Origin: Taibaiella soli | GTDB taxonomy: Bacteria; Bacteroidota; Bacteroidia; Chitinophagales; Chitinophagaceae | Reading direction: 5' to 3' | DNA length: 64,000 nt | Assembly: GCF_003236175.1 (NCBI RefSeq) | Contig: NZ_QKTW01000002.1 | Span: forward strand, 106,964-170,963 | Shown: positions 26,901-35,878 of the stretch, one piece after another | Position numbering within the stretch: the first letter of the stretch is position 1 | How the letters are laid out: every line of letters begins with the position of its first letter | Program-made: the position numbers and the translations under genes | The notes under the pieces: generated by a model | What the model saw: the letters and a program-made list of their open reading frames with translations, nothing else | The model's database searches: none | What the model was told of the DNA's origin: nothing

Positions 26901-27296
26901 ATTCTGCTGGTAAGTTTTGCGAATGAGGTGCGGGTAGAAAAAGGTTTGAACGCAATAGAAGCGGCATTGGAAGCGGGTAAAACCCGTTTGCGGCCAGTAT
27001 TGATGACTGCATTGGCAATGGTATTGGGTATGATTCCGATGTCGTTGGGTACGGGAGCCGGCGGTGAACAAAATGCGCCACTGGGCCGTGCGGTAATGGG
27101 CGGACTGATTGTAGCAACGTTTGTGACATTGTTTGTGGTGCCGGTGGTTTATTCAATGCTGCGCAAAAAAGAGCCGCAACGCCATAAGCTGGATGAACAG
27201 TTTGATCTCGAAACCATGCGCTATGACGAAGTGGACACTGGCCATGCATTGTTGATTCCCGAAGTGAACGTTACAAACAATCCTATTCACAACTAA
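23991..27296 (+). CDS. RND efflux transporter permease (HAE1 family)
   Basis: A 1101-residue inner-membrane pump when started at ATG 23991; the longer frame from 23889 adds residues with no membrane or family match, and MWIVRLALRRPYSVAVMAFL is the usual start of TM1. It uses the proton gradient to drive drugs or other amphiphiles out through a tripartite channel. The Asp pair of TM4 is in GMLVDDATVEVENI, and the large periplasmic loops and 12-TM repeat pattern are complete. Gene order here is permease, adaptor, outer-membrane factor, unlike the more common adaptor-first order. Substrate cannot be predicted. Confidence 0.95.
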   Translation: MWIVRLALRRPYSVAVMAFLILIMGIMAIRSMMVDIFPVIDIPVVSVIWSYPGLSAAEMEKKVVLLSERGISSSVNGVERIESQSQPGIGILRVYFSKGADIGAAIAQMSATASTSLHSMPPGIQPPVILQFNATNVQVAQITMSSKTLSEDKIFDYALNFIRIRLFTIPGLSTPAPFGGKNRQIIVDGDAKAMQAKGLSPVDLLNALQASNLIIPAGNARIGTREYSVQLNSSPDMVKDFNDIPVKSINGQIVRLGDVAKVSDAFADQVNVVRVDRKRAAYLSILKKADASTLMVVEAAKEMIPQIKETAPNGLDLKLDFDQSVFVKNSIDSVLDEAITGAVLVSMMIMFFLGSWRSMVIVCTSIPLSIFVGIIVLNLTGNSLNIMTLGGLSLAIGMLVDDATVEVENIHRNRALGKPLTIAILDGAQQIAIPALMATLAICIVFLPVVLLTGPSKFLFQAMALSVVISMMASYVLSRTLVPVLARMLMANEHHGPNPPEHGGWFKQFSFRFNQERDRRFNKFTDRYGRVLHGFLHNRGIVLTFAVAILVISVLLVKVIGTDFFPTTDTGMMKIHFRAPVGTRIEETERLVDSAEARIQQIIPKAELGSVNDMIGVPTSYNLAFVQTDNTSSMDADILVSLNKKHKPTAEYIRSIRKDLNDHFPGCSVYFQSADIVSQVLNFGTSAPIDVQIMNSNYDTSYKYATMLKNAIRTIPGTADVNIKQILDYPTLKFNVDRRRAQELGLTQRDVANSMLVALSSNSTVSPSFYINPTNNVNYQVAVKIPYQTMNSVNSILSTPVTSSTGSVSSNSVPSPTDLPMAQTQTLGNLATVHYENQYDVINHYTVQRVMDITANVDGRDMGSVAADIEKKIAAMGQLPAGMHIALKGQPEVMNSTFKTLGLGLVLSVVLVYMLMVVLFQTWLDPFIILFAVPGAFIGILWMLAITGTTINTVSLMGAIVAVGIAVSNSILLVSFANEVRVEKGLNAIEAALEAGKTRLRPVLMTALAMVLGMIPMSLGTGAGGEQNAPLGRAVMGGLIVATFVTLFVVPVVYSMLRKKEPQRHKLDEQFDLETMRYDEVDTGHALLIPEVNVTNNPIHN

Positions 27297-27314
27297 AAAT
27301 CGAACGAACTATAT

Positions 27315-28424
27315 ATGAGTATCGAAAAGAAAAAAACAACAGTCCGCATCTGGATCGGTGGCGGTCTTATAGTTGCCATAGCCGCTATGGGCTTGCTGTT
27401 GATGCTTTCCAGACAAAAGAAAGCGTACGCTTCAGAAACCGAAGCACGTACCAAACAAGTAAAAGAAGGACCAACAGTAAAAGTGATAAAAGCCGGGATG
27501 AACAGCGCTTCCAAAGGTCTGACGTTGATTGGTGAGGCACGTCCGTTTCAAAGTGTGACCTTGTACGCAAAGACCAGCGGTTACATGAATAAGATTAATG
27601 TAGACAAAGGTGATAAAGTAAGCCAGGGGCAATTACTCGCGACAATTGTTTCGCCGGAAACAGACCAGGCTTATAATGCAGCACTGGCGGATCTTCAGAA
27701 TAAAAAGAAAATCTTGGACCGTGACCGTGCTTTGCTGACAAAAGAATACATCTCTAAAGAAGATGAAGAACGTAGCGAAACAGCAGTGACAATGGCCACT
27801 TCAACTGTCACTTCGTTGCGCGAGCAAATGCAGTACAAAAATATTGTTGCGCCATTTTCCGGAACGGTGACTGCACGTTTTGCAGATCCTGGTGCTCTGG
27901 TACAGAATGCAACCAATTCGCAAACCAGCGCGCAGCCACTGGTAACGGTTTCGCAGCTCAATAAGATAAGGGTGTATGTATACGTTGCGCAAAACGACGC
28001 AGCCTTCTTGCAGGAAGGATATCCGGTTACGATCACAATGACTGAAAAGCCGGATATGCAGATTAAAGCCACTGTAACGCGTATTGCGGGGGAGCTTGAT
28101 CCGAAAACAAGAATGATGCTGGTGGAAATTGATTTGCCAAACGATAAAAACGAAATCATCCCGGGTGGTTATCTGCAGGTTACATTTCAGCCTTCTGCAC
28201 AGAAACATCTGATGATTCCGGCAGAGGCGCTGGTGGTTCGCGGGAATAAATATTTTGTTCCGGTAATCGGCACCGGCAGTCAGATTCATTACCAGCCTGT
28301 GGAAGTAGGTAACAATGACGGCAGCAATGTAACCATTCTCAGTGGCCTGACAGAAGGCGAACAGATCGGTTTAAATGTGAGTCCGGAATTGACCGAAGGA
28401 CAGAAAATCAGAATTCAGTCTTAA
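27315..28424 (+). CDS. RND efflux periplasmic adaptor (membrane fusion protein)
   Basis: A 369-residue protein that bridges permease and TolC-like channel. One N-terminal membrane helix (WIGGGLIVAIAAMGLLLML), then the biotinyl-lipoyl half GYMNKINVDKGDKVSQGQLL, a helical hairpin (about 105-170), the second lipoyl half, a beta-barrel domain (TITMTEKPDMQIKATVTRI) and the membrane-proximal domain (MIPAEALVVRGNKYFV). Length and order match HlyD/AcrA-type adaptors. It starts 18 bases after the permease stop and is part of the same operon. Confidence 0.95.
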   Translation: MSIEKKKTTVRIWIGGGLIVAIAAMGLLLMLSRQKKAYASETEARTKQVKEGPTVKVIKAGMNSASKGLTLIGEARPFQSVTLYAKTSGYMNKINVDKGDKVSQGQLLATIVSPETDQAYNAALADLQNKKKILDRDRALLTKEYISKEDEERSETAVTMATSTVTSLREQMQYKNIVAPFSGTVTARFADPGALVQNATNSQTSAQPLVTVSQLNKIRVYVYVAQNDAAFLQEGYPVTITMTEKPDMQIKATVTRIAGELDPKTRMMLVEIDLPNDKNEIIPGGYLQVTFQPSAQKHLMIPAEALVVRGNKYFVPVIGTGSQIHYQPVEVGNNDGSNVTILSGLTEGEQIGLNVSPELTEGQKIRIQS

Positions 28425-28441
28425 CCTGTAAACAGCAGAAA

Positions 28442-29809
28442 GTGAATAAAGGAATATTAAAAACGGCTGTCGTCATGGTGCTTATAGCGGGTGGGACAGC
28501 GGAGGCGCAGCAGGTAACGACGCTGAATTTACAAGACTGTGTGAATATAGCATTGGATAAATCTACGGCAGCGCTGAAAGGCAACAATAACGTGGCTTTG
28601 GCCGGTGCGCAGGTATTGGCCGCTTATGGACAATTTCTCCCAAATCTGGTTGCCGGCGCTGGTTATAATTTCGACAAAGGGAACAATTTCTTTTCTTCAT
28701 CGGGCGGGGCATTGATCGATGAAGCCAAAAGTCAGTTCAATTATCAGCTCACGAGCAGTGTGAATATATTTTCCGGTTATTATAATTATTCCAGCTGGAA
28801 AGCATCCAAACTCAATCAGCAGATGTCTGAATACACACTGGAACGTGCGAAGCAACAGATCACACTGGATGTAACCCAGTCATATTTGCAGGTAATTCTG
28901 GACCGGAAAATAGTAGCACTCGATAGCGCCAATTTAGACATATCACTGAAGCGTGAAGATCAGCTGAAAGTCTTGACAGATATTGGTCGTAAGGCAAAAA
29001 CAGATTTATATCAACAGCAAGCACAGACCAGTAACGATAAATTAGTTTTCATCAGTGCCAAAAATAGATTGCAGAATGATAAAATTCTGCTGTTACAGAA
29101 GCTCCGTATTGATTCTGCCGACAGTTATGAAATAGCGGACATATCAGTTGATGACGGCGCGAGTGCCAAACAATATGGCAATCGTGATGCCTTATTACAA
29201 ACCGCAATGGACGAGCGTGTAGATTTAAAATCAGCGGAATTAAATACCAAATATGCGCTTTGGAATATTAAGAAATACAAGAGCGGGTATTTGCCATCGG
29301 TTGCATTTTCGGTAGGTGCTTACAATAATGGAGCATTCTTCCATGACCTTGCCATCAATGGCAAAGATGCGTTACCCGTTTCGCAGGAAGCAATCCCAAC
29401 ACAGCTGTATAAATACACTTATGGTTTAGCGGCTATCACGGCGAGCTGGAATATTTTTGATCGCTTCTATACAAAGTCGGCTGTAACAACAGCGAAGATC
29501 AATTCAACGAATGCCAATATTGACTTGAAGGATGCGCAGATCGGCGTTACGGTTGGCGTAAAACAAGCGTACAACGATTATGTAAATGCGGTGCAGAAAA
29601 TGGAGACAGTAGATGTAGGTGTAAATGCTGCTGAAAAAGCCTATGAAGCTATTAACGGAAGATACAAAGAAGGTGCTTCAGATTTTATTACGGAAGCCAA
29701 CGCACAGCTCGTGTTGTTGCAGGCACAGCAAAATAGAGTGCAGGCTTCCGTGAATCTGATGCTTCAGAAGAAAGTGATCGACTACTACGTTGGCGCTGTG
29801 GTGAAATAA
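28442..29809 (+). CDS. TolC family outer-membrane efflux protein
   Basis: A 455-residue outer-membrane factor starting at GTG, 17 bases after the adaptor. Signal peptide to about residue 22 (AEAQQ). The two OEP repeats each show the long helical pairs of the family: NIALDKSTAALKGNNNVALA in the first, DLKSAELNTKYALWNIKKYK in the second half, and the C-terminal KAYEAINGRYKEGASDFI-type motif. It closes the tripartite operon. The following sequence contains an extensive inverted repeat that may end transcription. Confidence 0.93.
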   Translation: MNKGILKTAVVMVLIAGGTAEAQQVTTLNLQDCVNIALDKSTAALKGNNNVALAGAQVLAAYGQFLPNLVAGAGYNFDKGNNFFSSSGGALIDEAKSQFNYQLTSSVNIFSGYYNYSSWKASKLNQQMSEYTLERAKQQITLDVTQSYLQVILDRKIVALDSANLDISLKREDQLKVLTDIGRKAKTDLYQQQAQTSNDKLVFISAKNRLQNDKILLLQKLRIDSADSYEIADISVDDGASAKQYGNRDALLQTAMDERVDLKSAELNTKYALWNIKKYKSGYLPSVAFSVGAYNNGAFFHDLAINGKDALPVSQEAIPTQLYKYTYGLAAITASWNIFDRFYTKSAVTTAKINSTNANIDLKDAQIGVTVGVKQAYNDYVNAVQKMETVDVGVNAAEKAYEAINGRYKEGASDFITEANAQLVLLQAQQNRVQASVNLMLQKKVIDYYVGAVVK

Positions 29810-29834
29810 TCGCTGTTATTAAGTATCATGTAGT

Positions 29835-30019
29835 AAGTATCAAGTATCAAGCTGTTATTATTTACAAATATTCCTTCGAGTAGAAAATCATTTCAGCGGT
29901 TGTGCTAAACACACATATTTGATGCTTAAAATCAGCGTAAATAATATCAAGCTGCGACACAAAACATCAATGTTTGGCAATAGCTTGATACTTGATACTT
30001 GATACTTGATACTTGATAC
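29835..30019. repeat. Inverted repeat with TTGATAC heptamer run
   Basis: AAGTATCAAGTATCAAGCT (29835-29853) is the exact complement of 29982-30000. The right arm continues as five TTGATAC heptamers (29985-30019). The two arms are about 130 bases apart and lie between convergent genes, so the structure could stop transcription from both. Confidence 0.85.
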
Positions 30020-30022
30020 TTT

Positions 30023-31273
30023 CTACTTCTGAATTCTGCTCATTCTTTTTACTACCCATGGTAGTGTAAGCCCTTGTCCAATGAGTGTAAACAATACAAC
30101 CGCTACCGAAATGAAAATAATATCGCTGCGCATCGGAAACGGCGTGCCATTTTCCAATTTGGTTGGCAGACCGAGTGCAATTGCAAGCGACACAATACCT
30201 CTCATACCCGACCAGCTAATGATTACGCTTGTTTGAAAATCGAGCAACGCTTCTCTCGGTATTTTTTGTTTTCGTTTTTTAAACGTGTTCTGCAAATTCA
30301 ATTTCTGCAGGAATACCCGCGCCATCCGGATCAGGAGTGCTACAACTGTAATAATAAGCGAATAGCCGATCAGCGACCAGATTTTATGATTGCTTACGTC
30401 CTTTACCACATATGGAAATTCCAGTCCGATGAGGATAAAGATGAGTCCGTTGAGCAGAAAAATGATAACGTCCCAAAATGATTTTGATTGCTGTTTGAGT
30501 TGTTCCGGGAAGACGCGGTCACTGAAACGTGAACTGCCGATGCCGATGATCACCACAGCGATCACGCCCGATACATGGAATGATTCTGCCAGGAGATAAG
30601 CCACGAATGGCGCCAGCAGCATGAGTGAAACAGTAACCAGCGGATTGCCGTACACTCTTTTTAAAACAAATGCAAGTGTTTTGCCCAATACAAATCCAAC
30701 TACAAAACCGCCAGACATAAGCACTGCAAAATGTAAAGTTGCCTTCCATAATACAAACGCAGTGCCGGTCACAGCTGCTACAGCAAAACGATAGGCTACC
30801 AATGCAGATGCATCATTGACCAGGCTTTCGCCTTCCAGTATGGTTACTGTTTTATGCGATAAGCCTAATCCCTTGGTAATGCCAATCGCTGCAACGGCAT
30901 CTGTGGCAGAAAGAATTGCACCCAATACAAACGTCAACGGCCAACTCATGCCCGGAATGATAAAATGGGCAACAATAGCAACACCAATCGTAGTCAGGAA
31001 TACAAGGCCTACAGCGAGTGTGCTGATGGTATTGAGATGGGTGCGGAAATCCTGAAATGAGATATTAAAAGCTGCATCGTAAAGCAACGGCGGTAAAAAA
31101 ATCAGGAATACGACTTCTGAATTCAAAACAATTTCAGGTACTGCAGGAATAAAGCCAATTGCTATGCCGGCAATAATCAGAAGGACAGGATAAGGAATAT
31201 TTATTTTTTTCGCCACTGCGGACAGCGCGATCATAATGGCCATGATAAAAATAACGACGCTGTAGTTTTCCAT
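30023..31273 (-). CDS. Cation:proton antiporter, CPA1 (NhaP/Na+-H+) type
   Basis: A 416-residue integral membrane protein with about 12 helices. The ion-binding ND pair of CPA1 transporters is present in ESLVNDASALVAYR, preceded by GAILSATDAVAAIGITKGLG, and the conserved R in SGMRGIVSLAIALGLP is present too. It exchanges Na+ or K+ for H+. It lacks the long cytosolic C-terminal tail of many CPA1 proteins, ending soon after the last helix. It is convergent with the efflux operon and divergent from the Rhs cluster. Confidence 0.92.
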   Translation of the reverse strand: MENYSVVIFIMAIMIALSAVAKKINIPYPVLLIIAGIAIGFIPAVPEIVLNSEVVFLIFLPPLLYDAAFNISFQDFRTHLNTISTLAVGLVFLTTIGVAIVAHFIIPGMSWPLTFVLGAILSATDAVAAIGITKGLGLSHKTVTILEGESLVNDASALVAYRFAVAAVTGTAFVLWKATLHFAVLMSGGFVVGFVLGKTLAFVLKRVYGNPLVTVSLMLLAPFVAYLLAESFHVSGVIAVVIIGIGSSRFSDRVFPEQLKQQSKSFWDVIIFLLNGLIFILIGLEFPYVVKDVSNHKIWSLIGYSLIITVVALLIRMARVFLQKLNLQNTFKKRKQKIPREALLDFQTSVIISWSGMRGIVSLAIALGLPTKLENGTPFPMRSDIIFISVAVVLFTLIGQGLTLPWVVKRMSRIQK

Positions 31274-31699
31274 AAGCTGAATCCTGATGACAATTCCTTT
31301 TTAGAGACGCTGATATTTCTCCATATTAAAATATAAAAAAATGTTCGAAAATTTTTTTTGTAAAGAGTTTGTTAAAGTCGCAAAAGAGTTTTTAACTTTG
31401 CGGCCGATTCTCTTGGGAGAGATTTGAATCGAACAAAGAACCCTGCGCAAATTCCTTTTTGAAATTAAATTTCTCAATGCTTCCGGGCATTGGGACCAGC
31501 AATTTTATTTCGACATTTCTTGATGCAATGTTTCGTATTTACATGCGCGTTAGTTTTGGCTGATGTGCTTGAAACGATTTGCAGAATAGAATTTCGCGGA
31601 ATAAGGGTTGCTGACCAGATCACATGATTCCTGATGAAGAAGTTGTGTGATGGCACTCGTAAACCAAAATAACTGATACCCCAAACTTGTAACCCAAGC
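31274..31699. other. Leader region of the Rhs cluster
   Basis: No gene seen. On the plus strand TTTG (31368-31371), a 21-base spacer and TAACTTTG (31393-31400) form a good Bacteroidota promoter; a second TAGTTTTG box is at 31551-31558 with a poor partner. A small hairpin (CTCTTGGGAGAG) follows at about 31410. If the first promoter is used, the leader before the cluster would be close to 300 bases, long for this phylum. Confidence 0.5.
31368..31400 (+). promoter_or_regulatory. Candidate promoter of the Rhs cluster
   Basis: TTTG-N21-TAACTTTG on the plus strand, consensus at both boxes with a slightly long spacer; nearest downstream gene on this strand is at 31700. Confidence 0.5.
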
Positions 31700-34633
31700 T
31701 TGCGAACCGAACTCTGCATAAAAGTTTTTTTAGCCCTGCTAGCCGTGATGATACTGCCAGGCACAAGTGGTATTGCCCAGATACTGGATGATACTGCTAG
31801 CTTCGAGTTCGTCTTAGATCATCCTTCATCAACAGATCAGACATCGGTTTCACAGCGGCTTACTTATCAGAGTTCCATAAAGAAAATAGTGACCGTTACT
31901 ATTGATTGCAGACAGGTACGAAGTAAGGACACCATTCCGGTATATCATTATGTCTTCGAAAATGTTCCGCTCAATAAAGGCCCATCGTTTACGGAACTCA
32001 ATTTTTCGAAAGCAAATAACAGCAGTAATACCAATCAGAGTTTTATCCGCGCCATAACTAAGTTGGGTGCAATGCCGCCTGGTATTTATCTTACAGGTGT
32101 TTCCATTCAGAGCAAAGACAGTACCGTCAAAGCTTTCAAGCAGTTCTACCAGCCGGTGGACAGCAATCTGTCTTATAAGAGTCCTTTGCGGATTAGTACT
32201 AACGAATTACTCGGAGGTGCATCTAAGTCAATCAATAATCCAAAGAATATTTCCAAACAAATTGCGGCATCTAAAGATCAGCTGCAAAAACAAACAACCC
32301 GCATCAGCAAAAAATTGCGGAGTGAAAAAGGTATTAGCGTCCATCCGTTGATGATTGATGGTAAGACTTATAGCGAACTATACTATGAAGAATGGTTTTT
32401 GGGACGCTATGAAATCGTTGCTGGTAAAGGCATGCAGGATAAAATTGCGGGTGAGGGATCTATGCTTAAGGACAATGCCGGTGCGTTGGTGCATAATGAC
32501 CTTGGCGATTTTCAAAGTGTAAGCGGCGAACTGCGTGATTTATTTGCCAAGGGTAAAGATCAAAAAGAAGTGCTCAAAGGGAATGTGGAATTGAGTCAAT
32601 ATCTGGGCAACGGTCAGGAGCCAGGTTCCATGCAGGACAACAATTACACAGAATTTCGTGCTCAGATAGATACGCGCGTTTTTGATATGCCGGTTGGAAT
32701 CGAAGGTTTTTATACAACGCAAGATGCAAACCGTCAGGCGAAGGCCAGCTATATCCGCTTTCATTATGAGGTAGCTACGGCTAAAGAAGAACTGCTGCAA
32801 AAAATCAATACCTATAAAAGTAAATTCGGTGAAACAGTTGCGAAAGGACAAGGCCTGCAGATGATGTATGGTTCCTATCTTAATAAACTCGAGAATGAAA
32901 AAGGAAGCCTGCTCGACGACCTTTCCCGCAATTACGGTCTTAGCGAACAATCATTGAAAAATAACGAAGGCAACCTTGATCAGGTGCTTTCTGATCTGCC
33001 CAAAAATATTGATACTTCTAAACTTCGTAGTACAGCCCTGCGTCAGTTGGATGAGCACACCGACAGTAGCAAAGCGCTCAATAAACTGCAGACCGCGCGC
33101 CAAAAAATAGAAAAAGATAAAGCCGAAATTCAAAAGCGTTACGACCGGATCGTTGCATTGGAAAAGCAATACGAAAAATACAGAACATTGCTTGATCAAT
33201 ACCGTACACAACTGCATCTTGATTCTGCCATTACCTACAGCAAAATTCAGGCATTGGAAAAAGGTGATGAAAGCAGTTATAAAGATCTATTGAAAGCCTC
33301 TGCAGGTTTACTTCCTGATGGTAAAGTGAAAACTTTCGCCGCAGGGTTAACACATTTTGATGCGGGTATCATCAATCAATATGAGTCCGACTACACAATG
33401 GCTGGTCAAAATCTAAAAGGAATGAGTACCGGCTATGATTTTGGTTTTGTAAAAGCAGCTGTGACATTGGGTAAAACACAGTATGTAAGCCGGGATGGCA
33501 GCGTGGATAATTATAACAGTTACTTAGGTAAGCTGACTTTCAAGCCATTCAAAAAGCAACATATAGAGCTGTTGTATTATGGTTATAGTCCGGCGATAAA
33601 AACGCTTGGGAAAGATACTTTTTACCAACATAGCGATATCGCAGGCCAGTCCTATACAGAACCTGTAACGATCGTGTCGATTAATTATCAGGGTGAGTTG
33701 ACTAAGTTTCTTAATGCACAAGTGGAAGGCGCAACTTCCATGAAGAAAGGAGAAACCGTGCAGTTCGATATGGATCACAGCGCCACCAAAACGAATTTCG
33801 ATCTGATGATTCCGTATACTACCACGCAATTACAGGGAGAGTGGGAGCACGCGGGCAGAGCATTTGAGAACAGTACATTGCCTTATAGCAAAGCCGGTAC
33901 CGATCGGTATACAGTTGCTACAACAACTGATTTGTTCCATTCCTTTCTGACCGTTGGTTTGCAGTTTAACTACATGGAGCAAAACAATTTTGGCAATACA
34001 GCTTACAGCAATAAATGGGGCTTTGATATTGCCACCCACTCCAAACGTTTTCCATCGTTACAACTTTCGTACAAACCGTTTTCAACGTTTAGAGCTTACA
34101 GCGATACACTCAATGTGCCACAACGGCCAATGACCGGTGAAGTATGGACGGGTAGGGCTTCTTATCAATTTAAGAAGAATAAAATCAGTCATCGTTTTAG
34201 TGTGGTGTACAATCAGAATAGCAGCAATATGGATACCATACGCTACGCCAGCAAAATGGTACAGGCAACTTATATCCTGACGCTAAAACAAGATAGTTAT
34301 ACTGCGAGCAGTGGTTGGAGTCAGATGCCAGTAACGGATACGGCTACAGGTAAAAGTTTTGATCTGTCAACCTGGTTTATGAGCATCGGCGGCGGCCGCG
34401 CAATTACCTCACAATTGTCGGTCAATCTGGCCGAAGAAATAGCAATTGCAGGTTTCGGTTTGCAACGGATGTCAACAACAGCTGGCTTGCAATACCGTTT
34501 TGTAAAATGGCCAATTATGCTGCGATTGCAGGCAAGGTATACGAATTACCGATTGACAGTACAGTCTCCGAGAACGAATCTATATGCAGGACAAATCGGA
34601 ATGGGTTGGCAGTTTAAACTCAAGAAAAGGTAA
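31700..34633 (+). CDS. Large exported protein: N-terminal beta domain, coiled-coil, putative outer-membrane beta-barrel
   Basis: A 977-residue protein from a TTG start; an ATA codon six codons later (before K-V-F-L-A-L-L) is the other possible start. The signal peptide runs to about GIAQ. Then come a beta-rich domain (about 30-150), a charged stretch, a long coiled-coil (about 365-535, e.g. LQTARQKIEKDKAEIQKRY) and about 400 residues of alternating amphipathic strands that end QIGMGWQFKLKKR, like an outer-membrane barrel. Family not recognised. As first gene of the Rhs cluster it could form the exit channel or surface anchor for the Rhs proteins; this is inference from position and topology. 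Confidence 0.7.
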   Translation: MRTELCIKVFLALLAVMILPGTSGIAQILDDTASFEFVLDHPSSTDQTSVSQRLTYQSSIKKIVTVTIDCRQVRSKDTIPVYHYVFENVPLNKGPSFTELNFSKANNSSNTNQSFIRAITKLGAMPPGIYLTGVSIQSKDSTVKAFKQFYQPVDSNLSYKSPLRISTNELLGGASKSINNPKNISKQIAASKDQLQKQTTRISKKLRSEKGISVHPLMIDGKTYSELYYEEWFLGRYEIVAGKGMQDKIAGEGSMLKDNAGALVHNDLGDFQSVSGELRDLFAKGKDQKEVLKGNVELSQYLGNGQEPGSMQDNNYTEFRAQIDTRVFDMPVGIEGFYTTQDANRQAKASYIRFHYEVATAKEELLQKINTYKSKFGETVAKGQGLQMMYGSYLNKLENEKGSLLDDLSRNYGLSEQSLKNNEGNLDQVLSDLPKNIDTSKLRSTALRQLDEHTDSSKALNKLQTARQKIEKDKAEIQKRYDRIVALEKQYEKYRTLLDQYRTQLHLDSAITYSKIQALEKGDESSYKDLLKASAGLLPDGKVKTFAAGLTHFDAGIINQYESDYTMAGQNLKGMSTGYDFGFVKAAVTLGKTQYVSRDGSVDNYNSYLGKLTFKPFKKQHIELLYYGYSPAIKTLGKDTFYQHSDIAGQSYTEPVTIVSINYQGELTKFLNAQVEGATSMKKGETVQFDMDHSATKTNFDLMIPYTTTQLQGEWEHAGRAFENSTLPYSKAGTDRYTVATTTDLFHSFLTVGLQFNYMEQNNFGNTAYSNKWGFDIATHSKRFPSLQLSYKPFSTFRAYSDTLNVPQRPMTGEVWTGRASYQFKKNKISHRFSVVYNQNSSNMDTIRYASKMVQATYILTLKQDSYTASSGWSQMPVTDTATGKSFDLSTWFMSIGGGRAITSQLSVNLAEEIAIAGFGLQRMSTTAGLQYRFVKWPIMLRLQARYTNYRLTVQSPRTNLYAGQIGMGWQFKLKKR

Positions 34634-34697
34634 ATGTTTAAAGGGTCAAGTGGTTAAATCGGCGTTTATCAACGTAAGACGTACTCGCGGTGCAAGT

Positions 34698-34726
34698 CCT
34701 CCTCCTTTAGAGGAGTTGGATGAGGC
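34698..34726. repeat. Dispersed TCCTCCT/GGAGTT hairpin repeat
   Basis: TCCTCCTCCTTTAGAGGAG then TTGGATGAGG resembles 2417-2446. It sits in the 132-base gap between the first and second genes of the Rhs cluster and could partly end transcription. Confidence 0.55.
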
Positions 34727-34765
34727 TAATATTTTTTACTTAACAACACAACAATAAGAAACAAA

Positions 34766-35878
34766 ATGAAAAAATACCTAACCCTGCTATTGCTGCTTGT
34801 TGCTGCCAGCGTAGGTTATAGCCAGAATATACTGGTGAACCTCGATCAGTTGGACGGGATAGAAATCACGCCGAACAATGTGTTTAATATGCAAGTGATC
34901 AATAATAGCGGCGCGAGTCATCAGGTAAAACTGATGGGCAGCATTCGTTATCGGAACAGCAGACTCCGCATTGGCTATACATTTTATACAAACGTCCAGC
35001 CCGGTGTCAACATGATCACCCGCGATAAAGTGAGCCGTCTGAGCTGGGATTTTTCCGAGAGTGCATTGCGTGAGTTGTTTCTCAATTATTCCAAATTACC
35101 AGAAGGTAATTATGAGTATTGTGTGGCGTTATCTCTTGCAACTCCGGGCAATGAAACACAACCCGGCACACCATCAGACGCCTGTATTTACAATAGAGCG
35201 AACGATATTTTTCTCATTAATCTGGTAGATCCGGAGAATAATGCGAAGCTGCATGAAAACTATCCAATGTTGAGCTGGATGGTAAACTATCCGTTTGCCA
35301 GTGCGCTTACTTACCGTGTTCGCGTAGCAGAACAAAAGCAAGGTCAGAATCCGCAAAACGCCATCGCCCGCAATCCTGCCATGTATCAGGACAACAGCGT
35401 GATGGGCACCAGCATTGTATATCCGGTGACTGCTAAGCCACTGGAGAAATGGCAGCCTTATGTATGGACGGTTGATGCTTACTACAAAGGCATTCTTTTA
35501 GGAGGTGCGGAAGTTTGGAAGTTCATAATTGTGGATGACAGTTTGTTGCAATCGGTGCCCAAAGATCAATCGTATTATGAGTTTGCGAGTCACAATGGCG
35601 ATACTCGTTTATATGCTACTGGCCAACTTAAGTTAAAGTATATCTCGGAGCAGGCAAATGATACTTTGAAAATGCAGTTGTTCGACGAGGATAAAAAAGC
35701 TGTAAATCTTCCTGATTCTATCGTTTCCGTAACACCCGGCGAAAACTTTTTCGTGATAAACTTGGCAGAAAAGATTGCATTAGGTCATAACAAGAAATAT
35801 GATCTCCATATAAAATCTAAAGATCAAAAAGAGTACATCGTACCATTTACTTACACCAATCCACTTTATTTGAAATGA
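34766..35878 (+). CDS. Exported beta-sandwich protein in the Rhs cluster
   Basis: A 370-residue protein with signal peptide (MKKYLTLLLLLVAASVGYSQ). The mature part reads as three beta-rich segments: an N-terminal domain ending in SKLPEGNYEYCVALSL, a fibronectin- or Ig-like central domain (LVDPENNAKLHENYPMLSW, then YRVRVAEQK and WQPYVWTVDAYY), and a C-terminal strand-rich part. The 'xPPGxY' turn of the first domain also occurs in the upstream protein (AMPPGIYLTGVSI), hinting at a shared domain. Function unknown; overlap with the next gene implies a joint job. Confidence 0.7.
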   Translation: MKKYLTLLLLLVAASVGYSQNILVNLDQLDGIEITPNNVFNMQVINNSGASHQVKLMGSIRYRNSRLRIGYTFYTNVQPGVNMITRDKVSRLSWDFSESALRELFLNYSKLPEGNYEYCVALSLATPGNETQPGTPSDACIYNRANDIFLINLVDPENNAKLHENYPMLSWMVNYPFASALTYRVRVAEQKQGQNPQNAIARNPAMYQDNSVMGTSIVYPVTAKPLEKWQPYVWTVDAYYKGILLGGAEVWKFIIVDDSLLQSVPKDQSYYEFASHNGDTRLYATGQLKLKYISEQANDTLKMQLFDEDKKAVNLPDSIVSVTPGENFFVINLAEKIALGHNKKYDLHIKSKDQKEYIVPFTYTNPLYLK

